From: Sedimentisphaerales bacterium
GTDB taxonomy: Bacteria > Planctomycetota > Phycisphaerae > Sedimentisphaerales > Anaerobacaceae
NCBI GenBank assembly: GCA_028277585.1
Contig: JANQFY010000280.1
Span: forward strand, 1-45,578
Length of the DNA: 45,578 nucleotides
Reading direction: 5' to 3'
Numbering within the stretch: the first letter of the stretch is position 1; each line of letters starts with the position of its first letter. Below are positions 7,741-16,918 of this stretch, one piece after another. Made by a program: the position numbers and the translations under genes. Under the pieces are notes generated by a model. It made no database searches, was not told where the DNA came from, and was given only the letters and a program-made list of their open reading frames with translations.

Positions 7741-10089
7741 CTATTGCAGGACGGGCGGCGCGACGGGCAGACCCTTCTGTTGGGCAAGCTGTTCGTCGAC
7801 GCCGTAGGTTCCGTAGAACGGCACGTTGCTGTCGAGCCAGAGATAGAGGCGCCGCCGTTCGGCGTCGGTCAGTTCCACGTGCTCGGCGTGAATCGAATCG
7901 TCCAGCGTCCGGGTCAGCGGGCTGACATCGGCCCCGATCTTGCCCGGGCGGGTGACGATCCGTTCGATACTGGCGCTACCCCACTCGTACCACTTCACGA
8001 AGGGCTTCAGACTCTCGTATGACTTCGTGAACTGCCCGGCCGGCGCGCCCGTCAGGACGACCGGACTCTTGCCGTCTTCCTCACCGCCGTCGTGACAGCG
8101 TACACAGTGCTTGTCCAGGATCGGCTGCACCAGGCGCGGAAAGCTGAAGGGCCGCGTACCGTCCGGCCCGCTCTCGATCCGCGACGGAGCCCGGCGCATC
8201 GCCAGGGGACGGGCGTTGGCAGCCGCCGTCGCCTGCTGCCGATGCTCGTGACAGCCAACGCATCCCTGTCGCTCGCCCGGCTGCAGGTACGTCGCCGAGC
8301 GCATCGACTGGACCGCCTTGCCATGTTGATCGACCGCCTGGAAATAGAGTGGCTTTCGCGCCGGCGCCCGGAAGTAGGCCGACCCATCGCGTTCGACGGG
8401 AACGGTGCCCAGGAGCAATCGCGCGCTCTCGGCGTTGGCATGCCCGATCCGCGGCTTGTTCGCCACGTGGGTGCGGCTCTTGGGCAAGACCTGAAAAACG
8501 CGCAGCGCGACGATCCGCCGATCGGCCGGCATGGGGAAATGGCTCATCCGCACATCGGTCAGCATGAACTCGCCTTCCTCGCCCAGATCGTCGTCCAGCA
8601 TACTGGGTACGACCGGAGGCATCTGGCGCGGGGTCAGCGGAATCGGATACATCGAGGAAATGCCCTTCTCGCGATAGAGCAGTTCCATGTTGCCGAACCG
8701 GTCGAAGTAGTAGATCCCCGTCTGCGTGTCGGCCTTGACCTCAGGCCCCATGCCGGGCAAAGGATCGAAGCTGAACGCGATGAGGAAGTGGTCCTCCGAC
8801 AAGGGCCAGGGGCTGTGGAAGTAACTGTCCGGCCAACCCGGCGCCTCGGGGAAACACACCTCAGGCGTGAGCACCTCGAGCGACTCGAAACTGTCCTGTC
8901 CGGTCTTCGGGTCCAGGGTCACCCGACGCGGATCGAGCAATACGAGCGAACCACCAACGTCGGCGTGATGAGCGCCGGCCAGGAAGACGAGCTTGTGCGA
9001 GTTGGGGATCGCCTTGGGCTGGTAGCACGCATTGATCTTCCTGGTGTAGTTGCCAAAAAGGGCCTCGGCCGCCGACCCATCGGGATTGGCAATCCAAAGC
9101 CCGTGGAAGTTCGACGCTGAGCGGTCGACATAGTCCCAGCGGATATACACGATACGCCCGTCGTGCAGCACGGAGGGGTGCCATTCACTCGTCTCGTGGA
9201 ACGACAGCGTGCGCCGGTGTTTCAGCGTGGGATCGAGCCGGTGCAACGTATGGGCGGGCAAGGGCTCCCAGGGATTGTTGCACCGAGTGAAGCCGCCCCG
9301 CTGGGAAGACATGAACGCGAGGCCGCCATCGGGGAGCGGGCACGGATCGAAATCATCCTCACTACCATGCGTGATCTGCCTGAGATTGCTCCCATCGACG
9401 TCCATCGCGAACAGATGGAAGCATTTCCGCTCAGGAGAATAGTAGTCCGGCTTCTCCTCAGCACGCTCGGCGAAGGCGAAGTAGATCGTCTTGGCATCAT
9501 AGGAGAGCGCCAGCGTCGTGAAGTTCCCGCGCCCCAAACGTGAACCCGTCAGGTCGCGGAGCGCGAACGAACGGCCCGGTTCGTCAAGGACGTAGATGCC
9601 GCCCCCGGCGATGTCTTCATAATCGTAGTAGTATCCCAGATACTCGTGCAGCATCTGACAGATGAAGCGCTTTCGTTTCATGAAAGCGATCCTCTTGCCC
9701 GCCAGGAGAGGGTTCTTCAGCGCCACGCGGCGGGTCAGCCAGCGAATGTCACGATACAGATCAAGCCGTTGCGACTTGTTCAGCACGTCCACGTCCGCGA
9801 CGCGCCGCTGCAACTGCGCCAGGTGAGTTCGTTCGGTCTCCAGGTCCGGCGCCTCGGGTAGGCGCGCCAGGCTGGCCAGCAAGCGCTCGGCTGCGAACGC
9901 CACCGCCCCGATCGCCTGAGGTGACGACGCCTCTCGCTCGGCGCGTTTCTCCTGCGCCATCCAATCCGCTTCGATTGTCGCGCGAAATCCCTGCGGCGTC
10001 ACTCCCTCGCCCAAGGCCCGCGCCGAAAGCGCCACGCCTACCAGGAATACGATTGCCACCGATCGCCTCACGCTACGCCCACACCGCAT
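7741..10089 (-). CDS. HzsA-like dihaem c-type protein
   Basis: A 782-residue exported protein with a signal peptide in residues 1-27. A helical segment (about 40-130) is followed by a WD40/PD40-like propeller region (about 190-480, with repeats such as F-A-M-D-V-D-G-S-N-L-R-Q-I-T). The C-terminal part carries two c-haem sites, C-V-G-C-H at 610-614 and C-V-R-C-H at 662-666. The layout is that of the hydrazine synthase alpha-subunit family (HZS_alpha middle domain) found widely outside anammox bacteria, where its reaction is unknown. AAGGAG precedes the ATG. It is the last gene of the long minus-strand run and lies 183 bases after the propeller/CCP fusion, so the two may form one complex. The haem count and architecture are seen; complex formation is inference. 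Confidence 0.85.
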   Translation of the reverse strand: MRCGRSVRRSVAIVFLVGVALSARALGEGVTPQGFRATIEADWMAQEKRAEREASSPQAIGAVAFAAERLLASLARLPEAPDLETERTHLAQLQRRVADVDVLNKSQRLDLYRDIRWLTRRVALKNPLLAGKRIAFMKRKRFICQMLHEYLGYYYDYEDIAGGGIYVLDEPGRSFALRDLTGSRLGRGNFTTLALSYDAKTIYFAFAERAEEKPDYYSPERKCFHLFAMDVDGSNLRQITHGSEDDFDPCPLPDGGLAFMSSQRGGFTRCNNPWEPLPAHTLHRLDPTLKHRRTLSFHETSEWHPSVLHDGRIVYIRWDYVDRSASNFHGLWIANPDGSAAEALFGNYTRKINACYQPKAIPNSHKLVFLAGAHHADVGGSLVLLDPRRVTLDPKTGQDSFESLEVLTPEVCFPEAPGWPDSYFHSPWPLSEDHFLIAFSFDPLPGMGPEVKADTQTGIYYFDRFGNMELLYREKGISSMYPIPLTPRQMPPVVPSMLDDDLGEEGEFMLTDVRMSHFPMPADRRIVALRVFQVLPKSRTHVANKPRIGHANAESARLLLGTVPVERDGSAYFRAPARKPLYFQAVDQHGKAVQSMRSATYLQPGERQGCVGCHEHRQQATAAANARPLAMRRAPSRIESGPDGTRPFSFPRLVQPILDKHCVRCHDGGEEDGKSPVVLTGAPAGQFTKSYESLKPFVKWYEWGSASIERIVTRPGKIGADVSPLTRTLDDSIHAEHVELTDAERRRLYLWLDSNVPFYGTYGVDEQLAQQKGLPVAPPVLQ

Positions 10090-10194
10090 ACGCGCTCTCC
10101 TTCCTCAATGCCGCCTCGTCGAATCGACTGTGACGAAACCTCGCGAATCTGTCACAGGAGTTGATTATACCAGGGAAGAGGCGCGCAGGCCAGA

Positions 10195-10218
10195 CCGACT
10201 CCCACAAATGGGAGTCGG
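10195..10218. repeat. Perfect inverted repeat in the gap between the fusion and HzsA-like genes
   Basis: CCGACTCCCA and TGGGAGTCGG form a perfect ten-base stem around a CAAA loop. It lies in the 183-base spacer between the propeller/CCP gene and the last HzsA-like gene. No T-run follows on either strand, so it is not a standard intrinsic terminator. It could be a processing hairpin, an attenuating element or an operator. Confidence 0.75.
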
Positions 10219-10272
10219 ATGGCGTTGGAATGCGATATGAACTCGGAATCGCCACGGCGGGCGACGCCGATC

Positions 10273-12123
10273 CTAGAGCGACAGCACGTACTTGGCGAGA
10301 TCCGCAATCTGCTTGTCGGTCAGATCGGAGGTCTGGCCGTGCATGTCGTCTGGGTTGAACTTCTTGAGCACATCCACGATGGTGCGGGCGCGACCATCGT
10401 GCAGATACGGCGCCGTGCGCCAGGCCTCGACCAGACTGGGCGTATCAAACTCCTTGCCCGTCTCGCGCAGCCGGCCCGTGCCGACGTCGTACATCATCAT
10501 ATCGGTATGGAGCCGTCCACCGTGGCACTGAGCACAACCGGCGGATGTGAAGATCGCCTTGCCGCGTACGGCGCTGTCGCTGAGCTTCCCATCGACCAGA
10601 TGGGGACTCGGAACGGGCTGCAATGACTTGAGATACGCATCGATCGCGACGGCGTCGCTTTCGGGACGCACGGCGAACTGGATGTGGCGAATGCCGGCTC
10701 GAACGGCCAGCTCGGCCGTCGAACGCACGCCCAGACTCATCGAGGGCGGCGTCTTGTGGCTCAGCAACAAGGTGCGCGTGTTCTTCGGATTGCCCAGTCC
10801 ATCGTTCAGAAGGTCCCAGTTCAGGGCGTCAACGCGGGCGTCCCCCGGATGGCAACTGGAGCAACTCTGCCAGGACTGGAAGCACAGCGCCGCGTCGTGG
10901 AAGAACAACTCTCCCTGGCGGACCGCGCTCAGCGCCTTCTTCGGACCCAACGCGATCGAGCGCGCCTTGGGGCGAATCTCAGGCTTGACGTCCACCACGC
11001 CCAGGCTGTCGGTGAAGTGCTCGGCGATGTAGGCTTGCGTCCCGATCAGGGCCAGCCCTCTCGGGCCGTTGCCCGTCAGTTTGAGTCGGCGTTTCAGCCC
11101 GACCAGGAAGGACAGATCGTTCGGAACATCCTCAGCGCTCGAGGACGCGTCGGAGACCTTCTCATTGGCCGCGACGCGAGTGAGCTTGTCGTGCAGTCCG
11201 GCCCGGTCGATCACGCTCAACTCGTGCGTCCCCGCGGTCGTGACACAGATCTGCTTGCCATCGTCCGTGCAGGCGACCGACCAGGGGTTGGCCGCACCGA
11301 GATCGACGTCGTCGAGCAGGACGGTGTTGATGCGTTTGCGTGTCGCAACGTCGACGACTGTCAAAGCGTTGGTGTTCATCCAGCCGCGTTCGAGTTGCGT
11401 GGTGGGCAACTGGTAACGGGCGAGCAGGTGCGTGACGTAGGCGTTCTTCCCGTCGGGCGAGATCGCGATGTCCCGCGCCGCCATACTGCCGTTGGGAAGC
11501 GCGATCGACGAAACGACCTTGCCGGCCGCCGTGTCGACAACGGAGATCTCAGCCGCGGCGTAGCTGCCGTCGGCCACACCGGCGGGCAGATGGTTGACGA
11601 CGAACAGGGTCTTCCCCTTGTTCGCCAGCGCCAGAGCGATCGGTTCACGCGGCACGGCGATCCGTTTCGTCTCCTTGCCCGTAGTCAAATCTACAATCGA
11701 AACGTTGTTGTCGAAATGATTGGCCACGTAGAGTTTCTTGCACCCGCAGCACAGCGCCAGCGCCGTGGGCGTGTGACCAACTGCAATCTTCCTGACGACA
11801 TCGCCTGTCTTGGTATCGACTACAAACACCTTCCCTTTCGGGGTCGCGCCGGTGACGTATAGAGTCGCGCCATCCTTCGACAGCGCCAGGTCCCCCGGCG
11901 TGGCCGGCAAGGAGATGGTCTTCGTGACCTTGCCGGAGGCGACATCGAAGACGGCGAGCTGCCCGGCGAGGCGTTCCGCGATGAACAGCGTCTGACCGGC
12001 GGGATCGGCGACAATGCCTTGCGGGCCGAGGTAATCCCCCGCCGTGCGCGGCGCCGCCGAAGCGGTGACAACGTAAACGAAGAGAGCCATGAAGATCGTT
12101 GCGATTCGAAGTGTTCGTTTCAT
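10273..12123 (-). CDS. YncE-like beta-propeller fused to dihaem cytochrome c peroxidase/MauG domain
   Basis: A 616-residue exported protein (signal in 1-23). Residues about 30-380 hold YncE-type propeller repeats such as L-A-L-S-K-D-G-A-T-L-Y-V-T-G and V-D-T-K-T-G-D-V-V. Residues about 395-616 are a dihaem peroxidase/MauG-type domain with C-S-S-C-H (421-425) and C-A-Q-C-H (530-534). It ends with the family motif T-A-P-Y-L-H-D-G-R. In hydrazine synthase the beta subunit is such a propeller and the gamma subunit such a dihaem protein, and the two are fused in some anammox genera. The neighbouring gene resembles the alpha subunit. A separate YncE-CCP enzyme unrelated to hydrazine synthase is the main alternative. 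GGAGATG precedes the ATG. Confidence 0.88.
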   Translation of the reverse strand: MKRTLRIATIFMALFVYVVTASAAPRTAGDYLGPQGIVADPAGQTLFIAERLAGQLAVFDVASGKVTKTISLPATPGDLALSKDGATLYVTGATPKGKVFVVDTKTGDVVRKIAVGHTPTALALCCGCKKLYVANHFDNNVSIVDLTTGKETKRIAVPREPIALALANKGKTLFVVNHLPAGVADGSYAAAEISVVDTAAGKVVSSIALPNGSMAARDIAISPDGKNAYVTHLLARYQLPTTQLERGWMNTNALTVVDVATRKRINTVLLDDVDLGAANPWSVACTDDGKQICVTTAGTHELSVIDRAGLHDKLTRVAANEKVSDASSSAEDVPNDLSFLVGLKRRLKLTGNGPRGLALIGTQAYIAEHFTDSLGVVDVKPEIRPKARSIALGPKKALSAVRQGELFFHDAALCFQSWQSCSSCHPGDARVDALNWDLLNDGLGNPKNTRTLLLSHKTPPSMSLGVRSTAELAVRAGIRHIQFAVRPESDAVAIDAYLKSLQPVPSPHLVDGKLSDSAVRGKAIFTSAGCAQCHGGRLHTDMMMYDVGTGRLRETGKEFDTPSLVEAWRTAPYLHDGRARTIVDVLKKFNPDDMHGQTSDLTDKQIADLAKYVLSL

Positions 12124-12235
12124 TTCACATCTCCTGTGGGGCGGACCGTCCGAGACGGCTCGTCTCAGCAGCCCGGCTCCCTTGCTGTATAACGTTGCCT
12201 AAGCGGCCCGCCGCCGAACGGGGCCGCGCCTCATC

Positions 12236-12928
12236 CTACGGAAAGACTAGATTCGTATCGGAGTGCCTCACTCCGGTGTCATCGTGAACGTTGGCCACCT
12301 CGGTGATGATCGCTCCTTCCGGACCACCAAACTGCCAATGGCGGGCCGTCGCTCGATTCAGAGCGGCGAACTGGCCCGGCTGAAGGATCACCTCATGCTC
12401 GACGCTGACCGTCCCGTTCATGTGACACTTGGGCACCACCGCCTTCATATTCGGCGTCGGCTCGCCCTCGCCATAGACATACGAGACGCCATGGCGGACG
12501 ACCCAGCCCTCCAATTTAGCGGGATTCTTGTCCGTAGACAAGTGGTAATGTTCGGGGAGCATCTGGCCGGGCAGAAGGAACAGGTCCATGACCATGTACC
12601 GATCCTTCTCGTTGTTTACGAACATATTGGCGCCGAGCCCGAGTTTCGTGAACTGGCCCGTGCCGTAGTCCGAAACCCAGAGTTTCTCGCGGATACCGGG
12701 GAAGACAGGGTAGCCATGGTATTTCATCAGGGCAATGTAGGCGTCTTTGCCCGCGTCCACCTTGAATCTTCCCTCGGCATCATAGAAGAAGCTGTTCTTG
12801 AAGTTGATTTTGCCCTTTTTGCCCCGCTTCTTTGGGGGCGCGGCGGCGGCCTGGGCCGAGACGCCCACGGCGGCGACACTGGCCGTCTGGAGCACGGTTC
12901 GTCTACTTACACGATCTTTCGTATCCAT
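12236..12928 (-). CDS. Tat-exported cupin, D-lyxose isomerase-like
   Basis: A 230-residue protein. Its N-terminus has a twin-arginine pattern (S-R-R-T-V-L-Q-T-A) and an alanine-rich signal. The body is a single cupin barrel with likely metal ligands: H-Y-H after M-L-P-E, a following Glu in K-L-E-G-W, and the His of A-R-H-W, ending V-A-N-V-H-D-D. This arrangement resembles D-lyxose isomerase-type cupins. Those normally act in the cytoplasm, so a Tat-exported form is odd. The ATG at 12928 is chosen because AAGGAG sits six bases upstream; a GTG six codons earlier would overlap that site. It lies between a pentulose-type kinase and the propeller/CCP fusion. The isomerase function is inferred from fold and context only. 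Confidence 0.7.
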   Translation of the reverse strand: MDTKDRVSRRTVLQTASVAAVGVSAQAAAAPPKKRGKKGKINFKNSFFYDAEGRFKVDAGKDAYIALMKYHGYPVFPGIREKLWVSDYGTGQFTKLGLGANMFVNNEKDRYMVMDLFLLPGQMLPEHYHLSTDKNPAKLEGWVVRHGVSYVYGEGEPTPNMKAVVPKCHMNGTVSVEHEVILQPGQFAALNRATARHWQFGGPEGAIITEVANVHDDTGVRHSDTNLVFP

Positions 12929-12967
12929 CTCTATCTCCTTGACCACTGGGAAATAAGTACTTTGGGT

Positions 12968-14482
12968 TCAGCACACGTCCGTCCATACTGAATCGAGAGC
13001 GTCGATCAGTTTCTTGTACCGTCCGTACTTACGAGCATAGACCTCCTTGCGTTCGGGAATCGGCTCGATCCGTCGCGATAGGCGCACCATGTTCTGCACG
13101 GCCTCTTCGTAGCTTCCGTAAGAGCCGGCCGCGACCGAGGCGGCGATCGCCGCGCCCAGGGCCCCCAGTTCGGTCCCCTCCGGCGTCTGAATCGGCGTCT
13201 GGAAAATGTCGCTGAAGATCTGCAGCCACACGTCGCTACGGGCCGCGCCACCGGTCAGCCGAATTACTTCGGGCAGGCTCCGGAACTTCAGCAGCTTCTC
13301 CACATGGCTCAGGTGCGTGAAGACCACCCCTTCGTAGATCGCCCGCAGGACGTGGGCGCGGGAGTGCCTTCCTTCCAGGCCGACGAAACTGCCCTTGGCG
13401 TCCGGGTTCACGTTGGAGCCGTAGAGGAAGGGAAGGAAGACGATGTTCGACTCGTCCGGTTGCGTAGAACCCACGAGTTCGTTGCACAGATCGTACACAC
13501 TACCGCCTTGTTTCTGGGCGGCCGCATTCTCGGCCTCGAAGAACTGCGTGACGAACCACTCCAGATTGCTCGCGGACGTAGCGCTGCCCTCGAGCATCAG
13601 ATAGTAATCGTCCATGCTGTAGCAGGACGTCATAAAGACATCGTCGGTCGTGATGGGCGTCTTGGAGATGTACTGGTTATTGCCCCAGGTGCCCACCACA
13701 ATGCACAATTGCGACTCGTCGATCATGCCGCAAGAGAGACCACAGGCGTCGATGTCGAACATACCGCCCGCGACGGGGGTCCCGGCCGCCAGCCCTGTTT
13801 CGGCGGCGGCCTCGGAGGTCACTTCCCCGCAGATGTCGGCCGTCTTGACGATCGGCCCCAGCAGGTCCCGGGCGAAACCGATCCCGAAATCGGCCAGCAG
13901 ATCGTCGTCCCAGTCGCGGGTCTGCAGGTTCATCAGACTGGTCCCGGAGAAATCCGTCAGCTCGGCCTGGAATTGGCCTGTCAGCTTCGACCGAACGAAG
14001 TCCTTGGCCATCAGCACCCAGCCGGCCCGCGCCATCGTCTCCGGCTCGTTGTCGTTGAGCCATGCCAACAGCGCATTGGGCTGGGCGGGCCAGACACACT
14101 GCATCGTCTTGGGTCGAACCTTCGTGTCGATGCCATCGGCGACCCACTTGTCGACATAGTCGCGCGCCCGGCCATCGGTGGAGAGGATCGCGTTGCGAAC
14201 GGGATTGCCCTGCTTGTCCACCAGGTACAATCCGTTGCCATGTCCCGTGCAGGCGACGGCAATGATCTCCTTGGGATCGATCTCCGACCTGGCGATCACC
14301 TCCCGAATGGCGCCGGCGGTTATGCGCCAGAACTCATCGACGTCCCGCTCTTGCCAGCCGGGATGAGGCGACAGCAGTTGGCTCTTGCCCGACGCGACCG
14401 CCACCTCGCGGCCGTCCAGGGTGAAGAGCCCGGCCTTGGAGACGGTGCAACCGTTATCCACTCCCAACAGATATTGGGCCAT
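12968..14482 (-). CDS. lyxK: FGGY carbohydrate kinase, L-xylulose kinase-like
   Basis: A 504-residue cytoplasmic sugar kinase with the two-lobed FGGY fold. It begins L-L-G-V-D-N-G (phosphate-1 region). It carries the catalytic Asp233 in A-G-G-M-F-D, and the adenosine motif L-T-G-G-A-A-R-S-D-V-W near residue 420. Several long stretches match E. coli LyxK as I recall it, for example F-L-P-F-L-Y-G-S-N and R-A-I-Y-E-G-V-V-F, so a ketopentose or related ketose is the likely substrate. AAGGAG precedes the ATG. It sits 31 bases after the MFS transporter gene and before the cupin, so uptake, isomerisation and phosphorylation would be encoded together. The exact sugar is unproven. Confidence 0.85.
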   Translation of the reverse strand: MAQYLLGVDNGCTVSKAGLFTLDGREVAVASGKSQLLSPHPGWQERDVDEFWRITAGAIREVIARSEIDPKEIIAVACTGHGNGLYLVDKQGNPVRNAILSTDGRARDYVDKWVADGIDTKVRPKTMQCVWPAQPNALLAWLNDNEPETMARAGWVLMAKDFVRSKLTGQFQAELTDFSGTSLMNLQTRDWDDDLLADFGIGFARDLLGPIVKTADICGEVTSEAAAETGLAAGTPVAGGMFDIDACGLSCGMIDESQLCIVVGTWGNNQYISKTPITTDDVFMTSCYSMDDYYLMLEGSATSASNLEWFVTQFFEAENAAAQKQGGSVYDLCNELVGSTQPDESNIVFLPFLYGSNVNPDAKGSFVGLEGRHSRAHVLRAIYEGVVFTHLSHVEKLLKFRSLPEVIRLTGGAARSDVWLQIFSDIFQTPIQTPEGTELGALGAAIAASVAAGSYGSYEEAVQNMVRLSRRIEPIPERKEVYARKYGRYKKLIDALDSVWTDVC

Positions 14483-14512
14483 CGTGCGCTCCTTCGTGCT
14501 CTCGGGATGTCT

Positions 14513-15769
14513 CTAGGCATCAGTGGGCGTTTCGGCCGGGGCGTCGCCTGCCACTTGGGCCGTCTCCACCACGTCGTTCTTGAAGAGCGCCGCGAGGACC
14601 GCCAACAGAACCACGGACATCACAGCGGAAACCATGAAGACCGGCTTCCAGTTGCACACGCCATCGGTCGTGCACCGCTCGATGATCTCGACGTTGAAGA
14701 ACGTCCCCAGCAACATACCGACACCGAAGCAAATCAGAACGATCAGGCCCTGCGCCTGGGCGCGAATCTCAGGCGGCGCCTTCTTGTCGACGTACACCTG
14801 GCCGCCCACAATGAAGAAGCCGAAGATCACACCGTGAATGAGAATGGCCACGTAGTACATCATCGTCTGCTCAGTCGCCATACCGCCCCACAGCGCGAAA
14901 TATCGAATGGCCAGCGCCAGCAACCCGAGCGCCATGGTCCATTTGGGGCCGAACCGCGCCAGAGCCAGAGGCACCAGGAGCATCAGGAAGATCTCCACGA
15001 ACTGCCCCAGATTCATGATCGCCGTGACCTTCTCGAATCCCTGACTGAGGAAGAACTGGGACCCCAGCGAGAAATACAGCGTAAACGGAATCATGACCAG
15101 CATGGAGATGACAATGAACAGAGCGAAGTTGCGATCCTTCATCAGACTCAATGCTCGCAGACCCAACGCGTCGACGACCGAAGCCTCCTTGCCCTTGGCC
15201 GGCGGCGGCGTGTTGGGCAGCGTCAGGGCCAGAAGGGCCGCCACCAACGCGGTGCCCGCGCCGCAATAGAGGGGAATCGCCGTGCCGTCAATGGATCTGT
15301 TTCCGAACAGGCTGGTCGCCGCGATGAGGCTGAAGACGGCCGAAGCCACCCAGCCGATCGATCCGAAGACACGAATCTGAGGGAACTTGTCCGACGGAGC
15401 GTTCGCCATGGCGATGGCGTTGGTCAGACTCCACGTGGGCATGTAGCAGAACATGGCCAGCAGGAGCAGTGCGAACAACGCCGGCGCGCTGGTCTGCCGG
15501 GCAGCCAGGAAGAACAGCACCGCACACGCCAGGTTCAGAGCCGTCAGGACCTTCTGACTGGCGAAATGGCGGTCCGCGATCATACAGAAGACCGGAGCGA
15601 TGAGACAGCCGAGAGGCATGACGCTGAGAATCCAGGCCTTATAACTCCCTTCGATTCCCATGTTCGTCAGGTAGCCCGCCATCTGCACCCAGAACACGGC
15701 AAACATCATGTATTGCAGGAACATCATCGCGCTGAGACGAATTCGCGTGTTCAGAGGCATTCCTTCCAT
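14513..15769 (-). CDS. MFS transporter, NupG/nucleoside:H+ symporter-like
   Basis: A 418-residue membrane protein with twelve predicted helices and the layout of the nucleoside:H+ symporter branch of the major facilitator superfamily (NupG, XapB, YegT). The N-terminus M-P-L-N-T-R-I-R-L-S-A-M-M-F-L-Q-Y, the early M-A-D-R-type loop (I-A-D-R-H-F) and F-Q-I/P-Q-I-R-V-F-G-S-I-G-W are typical. The ATG at 15769 is preferred because GGGAGA lies eight bases upstream, while upstream codons lack homology. It precedes a LyxK-like kinase by 31 bases. It likely imports the sugar or nucleoside-like substrate of this operon; the substrate itself is inference. Confidence 0.85.
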   Translation of the reverse strand: MEGMPLNTRIRLSAMMFLQYMMFAVFWVQMAGYLTNMGIEGSYKAWILSVMPLGCLIAPVFCMIADRHFASQKVLTALNLACAVLFFLAARQTSAPALFALLLLAMFCYMPTWSLTNAIAMANAPSDKFPQIRVFGSIGWVASAVFSLIAATSLFGNRSIDGTAIPLYCGAGTALVAALLALTLPNTPPPAKGKEASVVDALGLRALSLMKDRNFALFIVISMLVMIPFTLYFSLGSQFFLSQGFEKVTAIMNLGQFVEIFLMLLVPLALARFGPKWTMALGLLALAIRYFALWGGMATEQTMMYYVAILIHGVIFGFFIVGGQVYVDKKAPPEIRAQAQGLIVLICFGVGMLLGTFFNVEIIERCTTDGVCNWKPVFMVSAVMSVVLLAVLAALFKNDVVETAQVAGDAPAETPTDA

Positions 15770-15837
15770 TTCGTTTCTCCCAATCTTCCTGAATCGTTGC
15801 AACTAGCCTACGCTGGGTGCTATGCAAATCCCGGGGC

Positions 15838-16881
15838 CTACTTCAGTTTCAGAACGGAAATCGTGTGCGGTGCATCGTGTTCGTTGTCGTCGAACGGCAG
15901 ATCGATGTTCGCAACGTAGATCTTCTTGCCCCGCAGGCAGACTTCGGAGGGCTTGTCGAGCAGGCCGCCGACGCCGCCGGAGTTGTTCTCATTCTGCCAA
16001 ATCGTGGTGACCTTGCCCGACTCGGGGCAGACCTTGTGCACCGCGTTGCCCAGGAAATCAGCGATGTACACGTAGCCGGTCTTGGGGCAGATCTTCAGAC
16101 CGTCGGTGCTCTGCATGCCGTCGCCCTTGGCGACCTCCTCGCGTGAGACGACCTGGCCGGCCGAGTTCAACGTGTAGCGGAGCAGGCTGGCGTCCCCGAA
16201 GTTGCAGACGTAGAGCCGCCCCTCGGCGTCGAAGCCCATCCCGTTGGCGCCGACGCGCCATTCCTTGTTGTGCGTGAGGAACTTCAGCAAAAGGTGTCTG
16301 TCCGTGCCGCCCGGCTGCAGTTGGATCGGCTGCGTGCCGAACTCGCCGTACTTGAAACGGTACACGCCGCTGGGCATCGGATCGGCTTCCAGATCGAGAG
16401 ACGTTTCCGTCACGTACACGCTGTCCCCATGACAGGAAACCGCGTTGGATTGCAGGAACCCGGTGACCAGGACCTCGGTCTTGACCGCTTTGCCGTCCTT
16501 CATGATCACGCGCAGCAGACGTGACTGATGATCGTTGAAGCCGCACATGCTCTGGTTGTCGGCGATGTAGAGGTGTCCGTCGGGCCCGATGTCGATCCCC
16601 AGGGCGCCGACCTTGCCCGTCTCGGGATGCTTGGGCAGCGTGACCACCTCGCTGATCTTGTCATTGGTCGTGATCTTGAGGACCTTGGCGGGATGGGCGT
16701 CGTTGTTGAAGTTGGGAATGTTCAGGTAGATCGACCCATCCGGGGCCAACACCATGCCGTCAGGCGTGTTGTACTTCTCGGGCAGTTCCACACCAATCTT
16801 CGGTCCCTTGCTCGACGCACAACCGTTGATCAGCAACCCCACCAACATCACTGCAACTATCCCCATTGCCTTCCGTTCCAT
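15838..16881 (-). CDS. NHL/SMP-30-like beta-propeller lipoprotein
   Basis: A 347-residue lipoprotein with a lipobox ending L-I-N-G-C (Cys21). The mature part is a six-bladed-type propeller of the SMP-30/gluconolactonase-NHL class. It shows blades such as N-T-P-D-G-M-V-L-A-P-D-G-S-I-Y and Y-V-C-N-F-G-D-A-S-L-L-R. Family members are metal-dependent lactonases or binding proteins; catalytic residues could not be confirmed by eye. A close paralogue lies at 35864-36958, and both are in transcripts that also carry HzsA-like genes. The ATG at 16881 has AAGGAAAGGG upstream and gives the correct signal sequence, whereas longer readings run through an inverted repeat. Confidence 0.85.
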   Translation of the reverse strand: MERKAMGIVAVMLVGLLINGCASSKGPKIGVELPEKYNTPDGMVLAPDGSIYLNIPNFNNDAHPAKVLKITTNDKISEVVTLPKHPETGKVGALGIDIGPDGHLYIADNQSMCGFNDHQSRLLRVIMKDGKAVKTEVLVTGFLQSNAVSCHGDSVYVTETSLDLEADPMPSGVYRFKYGEFGTQPIQLQPGGTDRHLLLKFLTHNKEWRVGANGMGFDAEGRLYVCNFGDASLLRYTLNSAGQVVSREEVAKGDGMQSTDGLKICPKTGYVYIADFLGNAVHKVCPESGKVTTIWQNENNSGGVGGLLDKPSEVCLRGKKIYVANIDLPFDDNEHDAPHTISVLKLK

Positions 16882-16918
16882 GATGGTCCCTTTCCTTGCC
16901 TTATGCCCTGTGACCTTC

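Noticed and set aside
10195..10218. Rho-independent terminator
   Set aside because: The stem is perfect but no T-run follows on either strand, so it is listed only as an inverted repeat.
7741..12123. A genuine anammox hydrazine synthase locus
   Set aside because: The first haem motif lacks the expected Tyr ligand. There is no hydrazine dehydrogenase, nitrite reductase or other anammox gene in view, and the surrounding genes are for sugars.
13304..15919. An 871-codon open frame on the plus strand
   Set aside because: It lies antisense to the LyxK-like kinase and MFS genes, which have clear family motifs. Its product is rich in His, Arg and Gln with no recognisable domain, as expected for a shadow frame in GC-rich DNA.
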